Below, in pieces: positions 51,186 to 59,518 of a DNA stretch of 64,000 bases. The notes under the pieces are model-generated. The model saw nothing but the letters and a program-made list of their open reading frames with translations, made no database searches and had not been told where the DNA came from. How positions within the stretch are numbered: position 1 is the stretch's first letter; every line of letters starts with the position of its first letter. Position numbers and translations under genes: made by a program. Origin of the DNA: Chitinophaga sp. (lineage in GTDB: Bacteria; Bacteroidota; Bacteroidia; Chitinophagales; Chitinophagaceae); contig NZ_JAFAIX010000010.1 of assembly GCF_019236475.1 (NCBI RefSeq), forward strand, positions 62,001 to 126,000, written 5' to 3'.

Positions 51186-52694
51186 ATGAAAAAGAACAGT
51201 TATATACTTACAGCGATATTGAGTGTGGGATTGTTGTCGTCGTGCAGTAAAAGCTTCCTCGACCAACAGCCTACCAACCAGGTACCGGAAGATCAGGTAT
51301 TCACCACCGCAGATAATGTGGAAACGGTTATCAATGGAACCTGGGCTTATGCCATGGAATCATTCTTCACCTATTCCGTACCAGGATATACTTCTATCCT
51401 CCGTGCCAGCGATGCCATGGGAGATGATGTAGCGGTGACTACAAAATATGGTTTACGTGATTCCTACACATTTGTAGAAATGGTAGACAATACCAAAAAC
51501 CGTGTCAGCGCTTACTGGAGCATTCTCTATAAAGTGATTGACAATGCCAATGGCATTATCGCCAATGTAGACAAGGTAACCGGCGACGCTACCCAGAAAG
51601 CCCGTCTGAAAGGACAAGCTTATGCGCTCCGTGGTTGGTGCTACTTGACATTGGCATCTTTCTACCAATTTAATCCGATAGTAGATCCTAACGCCAAGGC
51701 AGTACCTATCTACCTAACGCCTACCACGCCTACTACCAAAGGCAATCCACGTGCTACCATTAAACAGGTGTACGATCAGGCTATTGCAGATTTACAGGCA
51801 GCAGAGCCACTGGTAACAGGATATAGTAGGGGAGACGTGAGCAAAAAATATAAGATCGATCTTAATGTGGTAGAAGGATTGCTGGCAAGAGCCTACCTGC
51901 AAACACAACAGTGGAACCTGGCGCAACAAAAAGCTGCTGCTGCTCGCAATGGTTACCCACTGATGGCGGGAACTGAATACGGCAAAGGTTTCAGTGATGT
52001 TAGCAACGTGGAATGGATCTGGGGACATCCCCAAACGCCCAACCAGAGCAATGCTAGCTACAACTTCCATTTCCTGGATGTAAGCTCTCCTGGTTCTTAC
52101 TACTACAGCTTTATGGCGGATCCGTTCTTCAAGAATTACTTTGATAACGGTGACGTACGTACGCAATTATTCGATTGGGATACATTACCATCACAGGAAG
52201 GATACCTGCGCTATAAAAAATTCCGTTTCCGTGATCAGACGGCTTTAATCGGAGATCTGGTGTTGATGCGTTCTGCTGAAATGGTGTTGATCCAGGCGGA
52301 AGCCTACGCCCGTGGTGGAGATGCAACAAATGCTGCTCTGAAACTGAACGAATTGCGTTCCGCTCGTAATGCATACCAATATGTACCGGGTACTGGCAAT
52401 CTGATCGATTCCATTCTGATTGAAAGAAGGAAGGAACTCTGGGGAGAAGGATTTTCATTGTCTGATATCATTCGTACCAATGGTACCGTGGTGAGAAAAC
52501 CATTCACTTCCTACACTGGCGCGGATTCCATCATACAAGTCCCTCGTGCAGACGGTTCTTTCAAGGCGGTGAAGGCAAAAGGTCACAGAACAGTGCGCTT
52601 CCCTGATGGAACTTCGTTTGTACCACAAAGTAAATTCTATCTCTTCGCTATTCCGTTATCAGAAGTTCAGAATAATCCGAACCTGAATAACTAG
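51186..52694 (+). CDS. SusD/RagB-type surface lipoprotein
   Basis: The 502-residue protein has a lipoprotein signal (SVGLLSSCSKSFLDQQP, Cys20) and SusD helical/TPR features (KGQAYALRGWCYLTLASFYQ, GLLARAYLQTQQWNLAQQ, LMRSAEMVLIQAEAYAR, ELWGEGFSLSDIIR) and a typical C-terminal LFAIPLSEVQNNPNL. It caps the SusC transporter and binds the ligand. It follows susC by 11 bases and ends the operon. Confidence 0.93.
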   Translation: MKKNSYILTAILSVGLLSSCSKSFLDQQPTNQVPEDQVFTTADNVETVINGTWAYAMESFFTYSVPGYTSILRASDAMGDDVAVTTKYGLRDSYTFVEMVDNTKNRVSAYWSILYKVIDNANGIIANVDKVTGDATQKARLKGQAYALRGWCYLTLASFYQFNPIVDPNAKAVPIYLTPTTPTTKGNPRATIKQVYDQAIADLQAAEPLVTGYSRGDVSKKYKIDLNVVEGLLARAYLQTQQWNLAQQKAAAARNGYPLMAGTEYGKGFSDVSNVEWIWGHPQTPNQSNASYNFHFLDVSSPGSYYYSFMADPFFKNYFDNGDVRTQLFDWDTLPSQEGYLRYKKFRFRDQTALIGDLVLMRSAEMVLIQAEAYARGGDATNAALKLNELRSARNAYQYVPGTGNLIDSILIERRKELWGEGFSLSDIIRTNGTVVRKPFTSYTGADSIIQVPRADGSFKAVKAKGHRTVRFPDGTSFVPQSKFYLFAIPLSEVQNNPNLNN

Positions 52695-52702
52695 TAATGA
52701 AA

Positions 52703-52812
52703 GCATAAATCTCTTGCCTTTCGCCTCCATTTGCAAAAGGCAATAAAAGCAAACATCTCTTGCCTTTCGCGGTCCATTTGCAAAAGGGAACAAAGGCAAA
52801 CATCTCTTGCCT
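52703..52812. repeat. Two and a half tandem ~46-base units
   Basis: Units begin at 52703, 52749 and 52796 (the last truncated at 52812, at the base of the next hairpin). Each contains ATCTCTTGCCT, and the first two continue TTCGC...CCATTTGCAAAAGG. Unit 1 can fold (TTGCCTTT with AAAGGCAA); unit 2 keeps most of that pairing. They lie in the ~220-base gap between susD and the convergent methyltransferase and lead straight into a double-hairpin element. Confidence 0.75.
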
Positions 52813-52892
52813 GTTGCCCCTGCCCAGCGGGCAGGGGCAACAAAAAAAACAAAAAATGGGATTGACGTCGCAGACGTCAATCCCATTTTTTT
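52813..52892. repeat. Double-hairpin element, copy 1 (also bidirectional terminator)
   Basis: Hairpin 1 (52813-52841): GTTGCCCCTGCCC, loop AGC, GGGCAGGGGCAAC, a 13-pair perfect stem. Hairpin 2 (52850-52892): ATGGGATTGACGTC, loop GCA, GACGTCAATCCCAT, extended by A-run/T-run pairs, and shaped like a bidirectional terminator between susD and the convergent methyltransferase gene. A second copy at 53918-54000 has the same order and core sequences. Confidence 0.88.
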
Positions 52893-52918
52893 GTTCAAAT
52901 AAAGCCGCTATTTTATGC

Positions 52919-53482
52919 TTAATAAATAAACGGTATCAACCGCTTCGTATGCTCCATATACGCCCTATAACGATCCCCAAATTGCCCCTGCAATACTTTC
53001 TCTTCAATACTAATCCGATAGGAAAAAGCAATGAATACCGGAATAACCACTACGGCTACACTGTACCAGTTATTGTAGGATAAGCCATAGCCGAGAAAGG
53101 AGAGGAGAGATGCGGAATAAGAGGGATGGCGAAGGTACTTGTAAAACCCGTCTGTCTTCAGTTGATGACCTTCCCGAATGGTAACCGTCACGGTGAAGAA
53201 TTTACCAAGAGAGCGAATTGCTGCAAATCGTAATATCACTCCCAATACTACTAACACGAGTCCTGTATAATGCACGGGCCAAAAGTTAGCTGCTATCGGG
53301 GCTTTGGTTCGATAACCCAACTGGGAGGCTGCTACCACGGAAATGATGATCACCAACCAGATGACATTCAAACTGTTTTTATCTTGTTGCTGTTTATCCT
53401 GCTGACTCGGGCGCAAAAGAACATTGAGTAGAATTTCAGAAGTCAGCCACAATACAAAGATGATAAAGGAAAGGAGATGCAT
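52919..53482 (-). CDS. Isoprenylcysteine carboxyl methyltransferase-type membrane protein
   Basis: The 187-residue protein has about five membrane helices and the ICMT/PEMT-type C-terminal signature: LKTDGFYKYLRHPSYSASLLSFLG (near residues 105-130) and a terminal SYRISIEEKVLQGQFGDRYRAYM. Such proteins methylate small or lipid thiols or phospholipids with SAM at the membrane. The substrate is unknown. Confidence 0.87.
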   Translation of the reverse strand: MHLLSFIIFVLWLTSEILLNVLLRPSQQDKQQQDKNSLNVIWLVIIISVVAASQLGYRTKAPIAANFWPVHYTGLVLVVLGVILRFAAIRSLGKFFTVTVTIREGHQLKTDGFYKYLRHPSYSASLLSFLGYGLSYNNWYSVAVVVIPVFIAFSYRISIEEKVLQGQFGDRYRAYMEHTKRLIPFIY

Positions 53483-53550
53483 AACAATTGTTTTTAGGGT
53501 GCAATAATATACGCAAATTTTACCATGTTACATAATCAATTGGTACTTTG

Positions 53551-53558
53551 TAACTTTG
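53551..53558 (+). promoter_or_regulatory. Likely -7 element of the thioredoxin promoter
   Basis: TAACTTTG matches TAnnTTTG, about 36 bases before the thioredoxin start at 53595. The -33 region is not a clear match. Confidence 0.45.
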
Positions 53559-53594
53559 GGTATCAAATCTTACATTACGATAAAATACGGAACT

Positions 53595-53894
53595 ATGGAA
53601 AATCTGCAGGAACTCATACAGTCATCCACTCCATTGCTGATAGATTGTTTTGCCACCTGGTGCGGCCCTTGTAAGATGGTACCGCCCATTTTGCAAGAAG
53701 TGAAAGAAAAACTAGGGGATAAGATTCGTATTGTAAAGATAGACGTAGACCGAAACCCACAGCTCTCCAACCAATGGCAGATCAGTAGTATTCCTACTCT
53801 GCTATTATTCAAAGAAGGCCAACTGCTTTGGCGGCAAAGCGGAGTTGTGCCTGCCCATCAATTGATACCATTGCTACAACAATATGTAAAATAA
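53595..53894 (+). CDS. trxA: Thioredoxin
   Basis: The 99-residue protein (ATG at 53595; the frame is open to 53556 but that part is the promoter) has the active site WCGPC at residues 22-26, followed by KMVPPIL, and the cis-Pro in SSIPTLLLF. It reduces disulfides in the cytoplasm. It is slightly shorter than typical ~105-residue thioredoxins at the N-terminus. It ends just before a double-hairpin element that likely terminates it. Confidence 0.92.
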   Translation: MENLQELIQSSTPLLIDCFATWCGPCKMVPPILQEVKEKLGDKIRIVKIDVDRNPQLSNQWQISSIPTLLLFKEGQLLWRQSGVVPAHQLIPLLQQYVK

Positions 53895-53917
53895 CGGAGG
53901 CGTAAAATCTTCCATCT

Positions 53918-54000
53918 GTTTCCCCTGCCCGCAGGGCAGGGGAAACGAAAAAAATAAGCAAAGAGAAGGGACGTCGCAGACGTCCCTTCTCTTTGCTTAT
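53918..54000. repeat. Double-hairpin element, copy 2 (also bidirectional terminator)
   Basis: Hairpin 1 (53918-53946): GTTTCCCCTGCCC, loop GCA, GGGCAGGGGAAAC. Hairpin 2 (53954-54000) has a perfect 22-pair stem whose inner part is GGGACGTC-GCA-GACGTCCC. The inner stems CCCCTGCCC/GGGCAGGGG and GACGTC-GCA-GACGTC are the same as in copy 1. The outer stems differ in sequence but are still fully complementary. It lies between trxA and a convergent lipoprotein gene. Confidence 0.9.
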
Positions 54001-54017
54001 AAAAAAATCAACCTTCG

Positions 54018-55175
54018 TTAGATATTACTATAAAAACTGCGTAGCTCCCTATCCAAATCCGAATAAATCGGCTTGGTAAACTCCAAAAATAACTGATCCG
54101 GCGGAGGCGGCGCCATCTCCCGCCCACCCATCAAGCGCTTGTCATCATCAGAAAGCGCACGGGAATCACCTCTATACGTACCAAACTCATTTACCCAAGT
54201 ATAACTACCTGGAATGCGGTTCTGCCGGATAGCTTGGCCATTGGCGGTATTGATGATACGGTAGTCCAGCAATCCTTTTGATACCACTGTTTGTTTGGTC
54301 AAAAAGAGTGTAGCCTTTACCGTTATATACTTCTTAATTTCTTTACCAGTGGAGTCTTTTGTAACACCGTCTACAATTTCTCTGCTAACATCGCGCTGGG
54401 TGCGGTCTACGTAAGTCTGACCTACTATGAAATCATAGAAGCGCAGTTCCAGGTATTGATCTGCTGGCACTTTGTTTTCTGCGGCGTAGCGCTCATCAAA
54501 AAACTGTACGAACCGATTGATCTGCTGTTGCTGGATATTGCGTACGAGGTAATCGCGGAATTGATCGGCGGAGAACTGGAAATAGGGGGAACGCACTTCG
54601 AGTTGACTAATCACTACTCTTACCACACCCATTTGAAAAGCCTCTTCCATGAGGGCTTTGGAGTTTTTGTAGTTGTTGACCAGCTTGAGGGCGGCACCAA
54701 ATTCATCATATGCTTGTCTGGCGCTAACTTTATCACCTCTGTCCAGTAAAATATTTCCGCGCTCATAGCGGGCTTCTGCGGCGTTCTCCTGGGCGCCTGT
54801 AATGGCGGAGGAGTAGTCTTTTGGCTTCACCACCTCTAGCGCAGCAGGGCTCCCATTAATAACATTATAGAGGCGCTGCATCGCACGGTATTCACCTCTG
54901 ATGTTTTCCCATTTGAGTTGATTATTGGAAACTAGCATTTGGCTGACACGATCTTCATGCAGCTTCATGGAGTGCTCATATGCAGCAGGAAGGAGTTGTC
55001 GGGCCTTGCTATCGGACGGACGACGCTGTAGCTTCTTTACGAAGGTTTCCACGGCCTCATCATAACGACCTTTGTTATATAATTTTTCTCCGGAGCGGCA
55101 TGAAAATAGCAATGCCACCACTGCACAACAGATCAGTGTGCGCAGCGTTAGGAATGATAGGTTCGGAAGTTTCAC
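54018..55175 (-). CDS. TPR-containing lipoprotein of unknown function
   Basis: I do not recognise a named family. The 385-residue product has a lipoprotein signal (VVALLFSCRSGEK, Cys26) followed by TPR-like helices (LYNKGRYDEAVETFVKKL, about residues 33-60; YERGNILLDRGDKVSARQAYDEF, shown in part), and a C-terminal beta-rich domain (about 200-385). It probably acts at the outer membrane or periplasmic face. The start lies ~30 bases upstream of smpB's stop on the same strand, so it may be co-transcribed. Confidence 0.75.
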   Translation of the reverse strand: MKLPNLSFLTLRTLICCAVVALLFSCRSGEKLYNKGRYDEAVETFVKKLQRRPSDSKARQLLPAAYEHSMKLHEDRVSQMLVSNNQLKWENIRGEYRAMQRLYNVINGSPAALEVVKPKDYSSAITGAQENAAEARYERGNILLDRGDKVSARQAYDEFGAALKLVNNYKNSKALMEEAFQMGVVRVVISQLEVRSPYFQFSADQFRDYLVRNIQQQQINRFVQFFDERYAAENKVPADQYLELRFYDFIVGQTYVDRTQRDVSREIVDGVTKDSTGKEIKKYITVKATLFLTKQTVVSKGLLDYRIINTANGQAIRQNRIPGSYTWVNEFGTYRGDSRALSDDDKRLMGGREMAPPPPDQLFLEFTKPIYSDLDRELRSFYSNI

Positions 55176-55207
55176 TGGAATGCGGGTTTATGGGATAATG
55201 CTGATGA

Positions 55208-55645
55208 CTATTTATATTGACGTCTCAACTCTCTTTCCGACTCACGTTGTTTGATGGAATCTCTCTTATCATGGAGTTTCTTACCCTTACCCAGGCCTAT
55301 TTCCATCTTTGCCAAACTCTTTTCTGTAATGAACATACGTAAAGGAATAATGGTATATCCTTTTTCCTTCATCTTGTTCTCCAGCTTACGGAGTTCCTTC
55401 TTTGTCAGTAATAATTTGCGTTCCCGCAGGGGATCATGATTGGCTGCGGTGCCGTGGGAGTACTCTGCAATATGCAGGCTCTTAACAAACAATTCTCCTT
55501 TGGAGAAGTAGCAGAATGCATCATTAAAGCTCACTCTGCCGGCACGGATAGATTTAATCTCCGTTCCAGTTAATACTATGCCAGCAATATACTTGTCTTC
55601 TATTGCGTACTCAAAATATGCCGATCTGTTTCTTAATTCTGCCAT
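55208..55645 (-). CDS. smpB: SsrA-binding protein SmpB
   Basis: The 145-residue protein has the SmpB sequence features: NRSAYFEYAIEDKYIAGIVLTGTE (in part), IKSIRAGRVSFNDAFC, HDPLRERKLLLTKKEL and the basic tail KGKKLHDKRDSIKQRESERELR. It brings tmRNA to stalled ribosomes. Length is slightly short of the usual 155-160. It is on the same strand as accD, upstream, but a terminator separates them. Confidence 0.95.
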   Translation of the reverse strand: MAELRNRSAYFEYAIEDKYIAGIVLTGTEIKSIRAGRVSFNDAFCYFSKGELFVKSLHIAEYSHGTAANHDPLRERKLLLTKKELRKLENKMKEKGYTIIPLRMFITEKSLAKMEIGLGKGKKLHDKRDSIKQRESERELRRQYK

Positions 55646-55658
55646 AGTGTGTGATTAC

Positions 55659-55708
55659 AAAAATGCTTTATGGATTTGAAAGTCTGACGACTGCAAATCC
55701 ATAAAGCA
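55659..55708 (-). terminator. Intrinsic terminator of accD
   Basis: On the minus strand TGCTTTATGGATTTG pairs with CAAATCCATAAAGCA over 15 bases with a 15-base loop, followed by TTTTT. Confidence 0.9.
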
Positions 55709-55721
55709 TACAATGTAATGT

Positions 55722-56570
55722 TTATTTTTTGAACAGTGCCAGTACTGTTGCCAGTTTGGTCTTCAATTCTTTTCTGTCCATGATGAAGTCCAGGAAACCG
55801 TGATCCAGCAGGAACTCAGCACTCTGGAAACCTTCAGGAAGATCTTTTTTAATAGTTTCCTTGATGATCCTTGGTCCTGCAAAGCCGATCAATGCGCCCG
55901 GTTCTGCAATGTTGAAATCACCCAGCATCGCGTAAGAAGCCGTTACACCACCAGTGGTAGGATCGGTCATCAGGGAGATGAATGGTAATCTTGCATCAGC
56001 CAATTGAGTCAGTTTGGCGGATGTTTTCGCCATCTGCATCAGTGAAAATGCACTCTCCATCATACGCGCACCGCCAGATTTGGATATAATCATCAGCGGC
56101 ATTTTATGCATAATGCAATAATCAATAGACCTAGCAATCTTTTCCCCTACAACAGAACCCATGGAACCGCCGATGAAGTTGAAGTCCATACAAGCTACCA
56201 CAAGGTCATTACCCAATACCTGACCAGCGCCAACTGTCATGGCATCCTTCAGTCCTGATTTCTTCTGCGCATCTTTCAGCCTGTCACCATAGGGCTTCAA
56301 ATCTTTAAAGCCCAGAAAATCAGTTGGGTAAATATTGGGGAACAGTTCTTCGAACTGATTGTTGTCGAAAATGATCTCAAAGTACTCAGCGGAGTTGATA
56401 CGGTTATGATAATTACACTTATCACAAACATAAAAATGCTCCTTCAGATCCTTAACAGTGGTGGTTTTTTTACAGTTAGGGCATTTGTGCCATAAACCAT
56501 CAGGAGCTTCTTTCTTCTCACTGGTGGAGGTGGAAATGCCTTGTTTAATTCGCTTAAACCAGCTTGACAT
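55722..56570 (-). CDS. accD: Acetyl-CoA carboxylase carboxyltransferase beta subunit
   Basis: The 282-residue protein has the N-terminal Cys4 zinc finger (CPNC and CDKC, about residues 29-53) and the crotonase-fold carboxyltransferase core ([26 protein letters not shown] in part, [20 protein letters not shown]). It transfers CO2 from carboxybiotin to acetyl-CoA for fatty-acid synthesis. accA is not in this window. Confidence 0.95.
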   Translation of the reverse strand: MSSWFKRIKQGISTSTSEKKEAPDGLWHKCPNCKKTTTVKDLKEHFYVCDKCNYHNRINSAEYFEIIFDNNQFEELFPNIYPTDFLGFKDLKPYGDRLKDAQKKSGLKDAMTVGAGQVLGNDLVVACMDFNFIGGSMGSVVGEKIARSIDYCIMHKMPLMIISKSGGARMMESAFSLMQMAKTSAKLTQLADARLPFISLMTDPTTGGVTASYAMLGDFNIAEPGALIGFAGPRIIKETIKKDLPEGFQSAEFLLDHGFLDFIMDRKELKTKLATVLALFKK

Positions 56571-56670
56571 ATTCTTCTGTTAGATTAGAAAATAGTGGTG
56601 CAAGATACGAATTAATGAATTATTTAAGTAAAAAATCAAATAATTATAGTATAATAAGTTACATATAAAT

Positions 56671-56701
56671 AAAAAAGACCCGCCATTCGGCAGGTCTTTT
56701 C
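56671..56701 (-). terminator. Intrinsic terminator of the aldolase gene
   Basis: On the minus strand AAAAGACCTGCC, a 4-base loop and GGCGGGTCTTTT (one mismatch-tolerant stem) are followed by TTTTTT, 18 bases after the aldolase stop. Confidence 0.88.
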
Positions 56702-56718
56702 ATTTATACCTTAGTATC

Positions 56719-57786
56719 TTATGCGTTTCTGTTGATACAGTTCAGGTCATGGAAGGCTTCTTCCAGACGCTTAACAAAGGTTTCTTCCCCTTTGCGCAGC
56801 CAAACGCGTGGATCGTAGTATTTTTTGTTAGGCTTATCTGCACCTTCTGGGTTACCCAGTTGGCCTTGCAGGTACTCTTTCTTCGCTTCGTAGAAATCAT
56901 GTACACCTTCCCAGAATGCCCACTGCATATCGGTATCGATGTTCATTTTGATCACGCCATAACCCAGTGCTTCCGCAATCTGGTGTTTTGGAGAACCGCT
57001 ACCACCATGGAATACATAGTAAACTGGTTTCGCTTTGGTACCGAATTTCTGCTGGATAAACTCCTGGCTGTTGTGCAGGATCACCGGACGCAGTTCTACG
57101 TTACCTGGGCTGTATACACCGTGTACGTTACCGAAAGCAGCAGCCACAGTGAAACGGTTACCTACTTTTGACAGTACTTCGTATGCATGCGCTACATCTT
57201 CAGGTTGTGTATAGAGTTTGGAATTATCTACACCAGAGTTGTCAACACCGTCTTCCTCACCACCGGTTACACCCAGCTCGATTTCGATAGACATACCCAG
57301 TTTGTTCATTCTCTCAAAGTATTTGTGAGAGATCTCGATATTTTCATGCAGCGGCTCTTCAGACAGATCCAGCATGTGAGAGCTGTACAGTGGATGACCG
57401 TGCAGTTTGAAATATTCTTCACCTGCAGTCAACAGACCGTCGATCCATGGCAGCCATTTTTTAGCAGCATGGTCTGTATGCAGTACTACTGGCACACCGT
57501 AATATTTGGCCACTTCATGCACATGCTTCGCACCGGAAATACCACCTGCAATGTTCGCCTGCAGTTTGTCGTTTGGCATTCCTTTACCAGCGAAGAATTG
57601 CGCGCCGCCGTTAGAAAACTGTATAATTACCGGTGAATTCACCTTTGCTGCTGTTTCCAGTACTGCGTTTACGGAGTTAGTTCCTACCACGTTCACAGCA
57701 GGCATAGCAAATCCGTTGTCTTTGGCATCGTTATACAGCGCATCCAGCTCTTCGCCGAATAATACGCCAGCTCTGTATTTTCCCAT
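56719..57786 (-). CDS. fbaA: Class II fructose-bisphosphate aldolase
   Basis: The 355-residue protein has the zinc and catalytic motifs of class II aldolases: LHTDHAAKKW (Asp and zinc His), EIELGVTGGEEDGVDN, FGNVHGVY and YVFHGGSGSP (zinc His). Length and the GGEEDG loop fit the long FbaA type. It interconverts fructose-1,6-bisphosphate with DHAP and G3P in glycolysis and gluconeogenesis. Confidence 0.96.
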   Translation of the reverse strand: MGKYRAGVLFGEELDALYNDAKDNGFAMPAVNVVGTNSVNAVLETAAKVNSPVIIQFSNGGAQFFAGKGMPNDKLQANIAGGISGAKHVHEVAKYYGVPVVLHTDHAAKKWLPWIDGLLTAGEEYFKLHGHPLYSSHMLDLSEEPLHENIEISHKYFERMNKLGMSIEIELGVTGGEEDGVDNSGVDNSKLYTQPEDVAHAYEVLSKVGNRFTVAAAFGNVHGVYSPGNVELRPVILHNSQEFIQQKFGTKAKPVYYVFHGGSGSPKHQIAEALGYGVIKMNIDTDMQWAFWEGVHDFYEAKKEYLQGQLGNPEGADKPNKKYYDPRVWLRKGEETFVKRLEEAFHDLNCINRNA

Positions 57787-57816
57787 ACTCTAAAAGATAT
57801 TTGATTTTTAGGAAAG

Positions 57817-57824
57817 CAAATATA
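57817..57824 (-). promoter_or_regulatory. Likely -7 element of the aldolase promoter
   Basis: On the minus strand TATATTTG is an exact match to TAnnTTTG, ~30 bases before the start codon. The -33 element is unclear. Confidence 0.45.
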
Positions 57825-57923
57825 AGGAGTTAATGAGAAGATTTATAACGATTTCAGATTTTACACTATACCTTTAAACAGTTTGTCGATAATGGTCTAT
57901 TTTACGCCCGTAAACCCAATAGT

Positions 57924-58163
57924 ATGCAACCACGTTTCATGAAATACTTGCTAGCCTGGCTGATCACGTGTCTCACGACCACTACTTTCGCTACAATGCC
58001 TGCCGATTCTACTGGTTTCTTTCAATCCTTCGATAATACCCGGATTCACTTTACAGTTGAGGGAAAAGGGGAGCCTATTATGCTGTTGCACGGCTTTATG
58101 CAAAACGGAAATGCCTGGTCTAAATATCCGCTGTACGATTGGAAAAGAACGTACAGGCGGTAG
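57924..58163 (+). pseudogene. Truncated alpha/beta-hydrolase with internal deletion
   Basis: The first ~70 residues are a normal start of an exported alpha/beta hydrolase: a signal peptide (LLAWLITCLTTTTFATM), then FFQSFDNTRIHFTVEGKGEPIMLLHGFMQNGNAW, shown here as the family's beta-strand and HGF oxyanion-loop region. The frame then turns to DWKRTYRR and stops, before the nucleophile Ser and all later motifs. In the next frame from 58139 to ~58195, LEKNVQAVGLEQKALALL resembles the C-terminal helix region. This suggests a large internal deletion that joined the two ends out of frame. Confidence 0.7.
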
Positions 58164-58198
58164 GGTTAGAGCAAAAAGCCTTAGCCCTATTGCAAATC

Positions 58199-58636
58199 CT
58201 AGGAAACGGTCAACGTATTCCCATACACATAGACGGTAAAAGTAGGAAGCGACACGGTAGCTGGACCCGTATTCACAGCGCCGCTGGTGGTAAACCTACT
58301 GCCATGGCCACAAGGAGCATTACATTCAATTAACCCGGTAGCTTTGTTGTAGGTAGACACGGAGCAATTCTGATGGGTACAGGTAGACGATAATGCGACG
58401 AAGCTGTTGGAGTTATTCCCGGCAGCAACACGGATGACTATGATGCCATTGGATATCATAAAATCGCCAATGGCAAGCAATCCCGAATTCAGATCGACGG
58501 ATAACCTGGCCGTACCACCACCAGGAGTGGCACTACCACCACCGCCATAACCTCCTCCACTACAGGCTGCCAGGCAACCCGCACAAGCCAGCGCAAGGGA
58601 AATCCCCAGACTGGTGACAAATTCACGTCTTTCCAT
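58199..58636 (-). CDS. Rieske-type iron-sulfur lipoprotein with unusual second cluster motif
   Basis: The 145-residue product has a Tat-like start (MERREFVTSLGISLALACAG), a lipobox (CLAACSGGG) and a Gly-rich linker, then a Rieske domain. The first cluster box is standard (STCTHQNC). The second is odd: CNAPCGHGSRF instead of the usual CPCHGS, so the expected Cys-x-x-His spacing is broken by inserted residues. It may still bind a 2Fe-2S cluster through another Cys, or may have lost it. The electron partner is unknown. Confidence 0.8.
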   Translation of the reverse strand: MERREFVTSLGISLALACAGCLAACSGGGYGGGGSATPGGGTARLSVDLNSGLLAIGDFMISNGIIVIRVAAGNNSNSFVALSSTCTHQNCSVSTYNKATGLIECNAPCGHGSRFTTSGAVNTGPATVSLPTFTVYVYGNTLTVS

Positions 58637-58726
58637 ATGAGAATTTTTAACAGTGAAAACAGTGTATTATACTCTGATTACGCTGCTAAAAATTGTCAGG
58701 TTGCCTGATCTAAAAAAATGGGAGAA

Positions 58727-59518
58727 TTATTTTTGTTCCAATGAGGCAATTAGCCCGGAAAAGTAGGCGGGTGCACCTTTGAGCCTGCTTCCATACCAAG
58801 AAAAATATTCTCCGTCTACCAACAAAATGGTGGCTTCCGGTACCATTTCCTGTAATTCGGCTATATGCTTTTCCTTGAAGGGATAAGGTTCTGATGAAAG
58901 CAATACTAGGTCGCACTGACTGGCTTTCAATTGTGCTACCGTTATCTCAGGATATCTCGTCAACTCCCCAAAAACATTGCGAATGCCACAAGCTTGTAAC
59001 ATTTGCTGTATAAATGTATCTCCACCTGCTACCATCCAAGGTTGCCGCCAGATAAAATATGCGGCGGATAAGGGCCTCGGCAATGGCTGTAGCGCAGCAA
59101 AATCCTGCGAAATCTCTGCTATCATGGCCGCCGCCCGGTGACTGGTATGCGTAATGGCACCTATCCCAGCCATCATCCCATAGGCATCTTCCAAGGTATG
59201 AATGTCACTGACCCATACGGGATATTCCTCCATTAGCAGTTCTATATCCGCCTTGGTATTTTCTTCTTTATTGGCAATGATCAAATCCGGTTTCAGGGAT
59301 CGAACCGTTTCCATATTTACTTGCTTCGTACCACCCACGCGGGTTTTGGACCTAAACCAAGCGTTGGGATGTACACAAAACTTCGTAATCCCCACTACCT
59401 GCTCTTCCAGGCCCAGGGAATATAACAATTCCGTTTGGGAAGGCACCAGGGAGATAATCCTCTCTGGCGCCTTTTCCAGTACGATATTTCGTTGCAATTG
59501 ATCTGTAAAATGCATCAT
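58727..59518 (-). CDS. BtuF-like substrate-binding protein (helical-backbone metal receptor)
   Basis: The 263-residue protein fits the BtuF/FhuD helical-backbone fold: APERIISLVPSQTELLYSLGL, VRSLKPDLIIANKEENT and a C-terminal helix. BtuF delivers B12 to an ABC importer, and B12 or another cofactor is the likely ligand. There is no signal peptide in the visible start, which is unusual for a periplasmic protein. Its start overlaps the stop of cystathionine beta-synthase (TAATG), so the two are coupled. No ABC importer is adjacent. Confidence 0.82.
   Translation of the reverse strand: MMHFTDQLQRNIVLEKAPERIISLVPSQTELLYSLGLEEQVVGITKFCVHPNAWFRSKTRVGGTKQVNMETVRSLKPDLIIANKEENTKADIELLMEEYPVWVSDIHTLEDAYGMMAGIGAITHTSHRAAAMIAEISQDFAALQPLPRPLSAAYFIWRQPWMVAGGDTFIQQMLQACGIRNVFGELTRYPEITVAQLKASQCDLVLLSSEPYPFKEKHIAELQEMVPEATILLVDGEYFSWYGSRLKGAPAYFSGLIASLEQK

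Noticed and set aside
52659-53083. Short frames across the repeat region after susD (79 and 107 codons)
   Set aside because: They read through tandem repeats and hairpins; the apparent proteins are repeat translations.
52703-54000. CRISPR array
   Set aside because: Repeats are tandem or widely spaced hairpins without spacers of regular length, and no cas genes are present.
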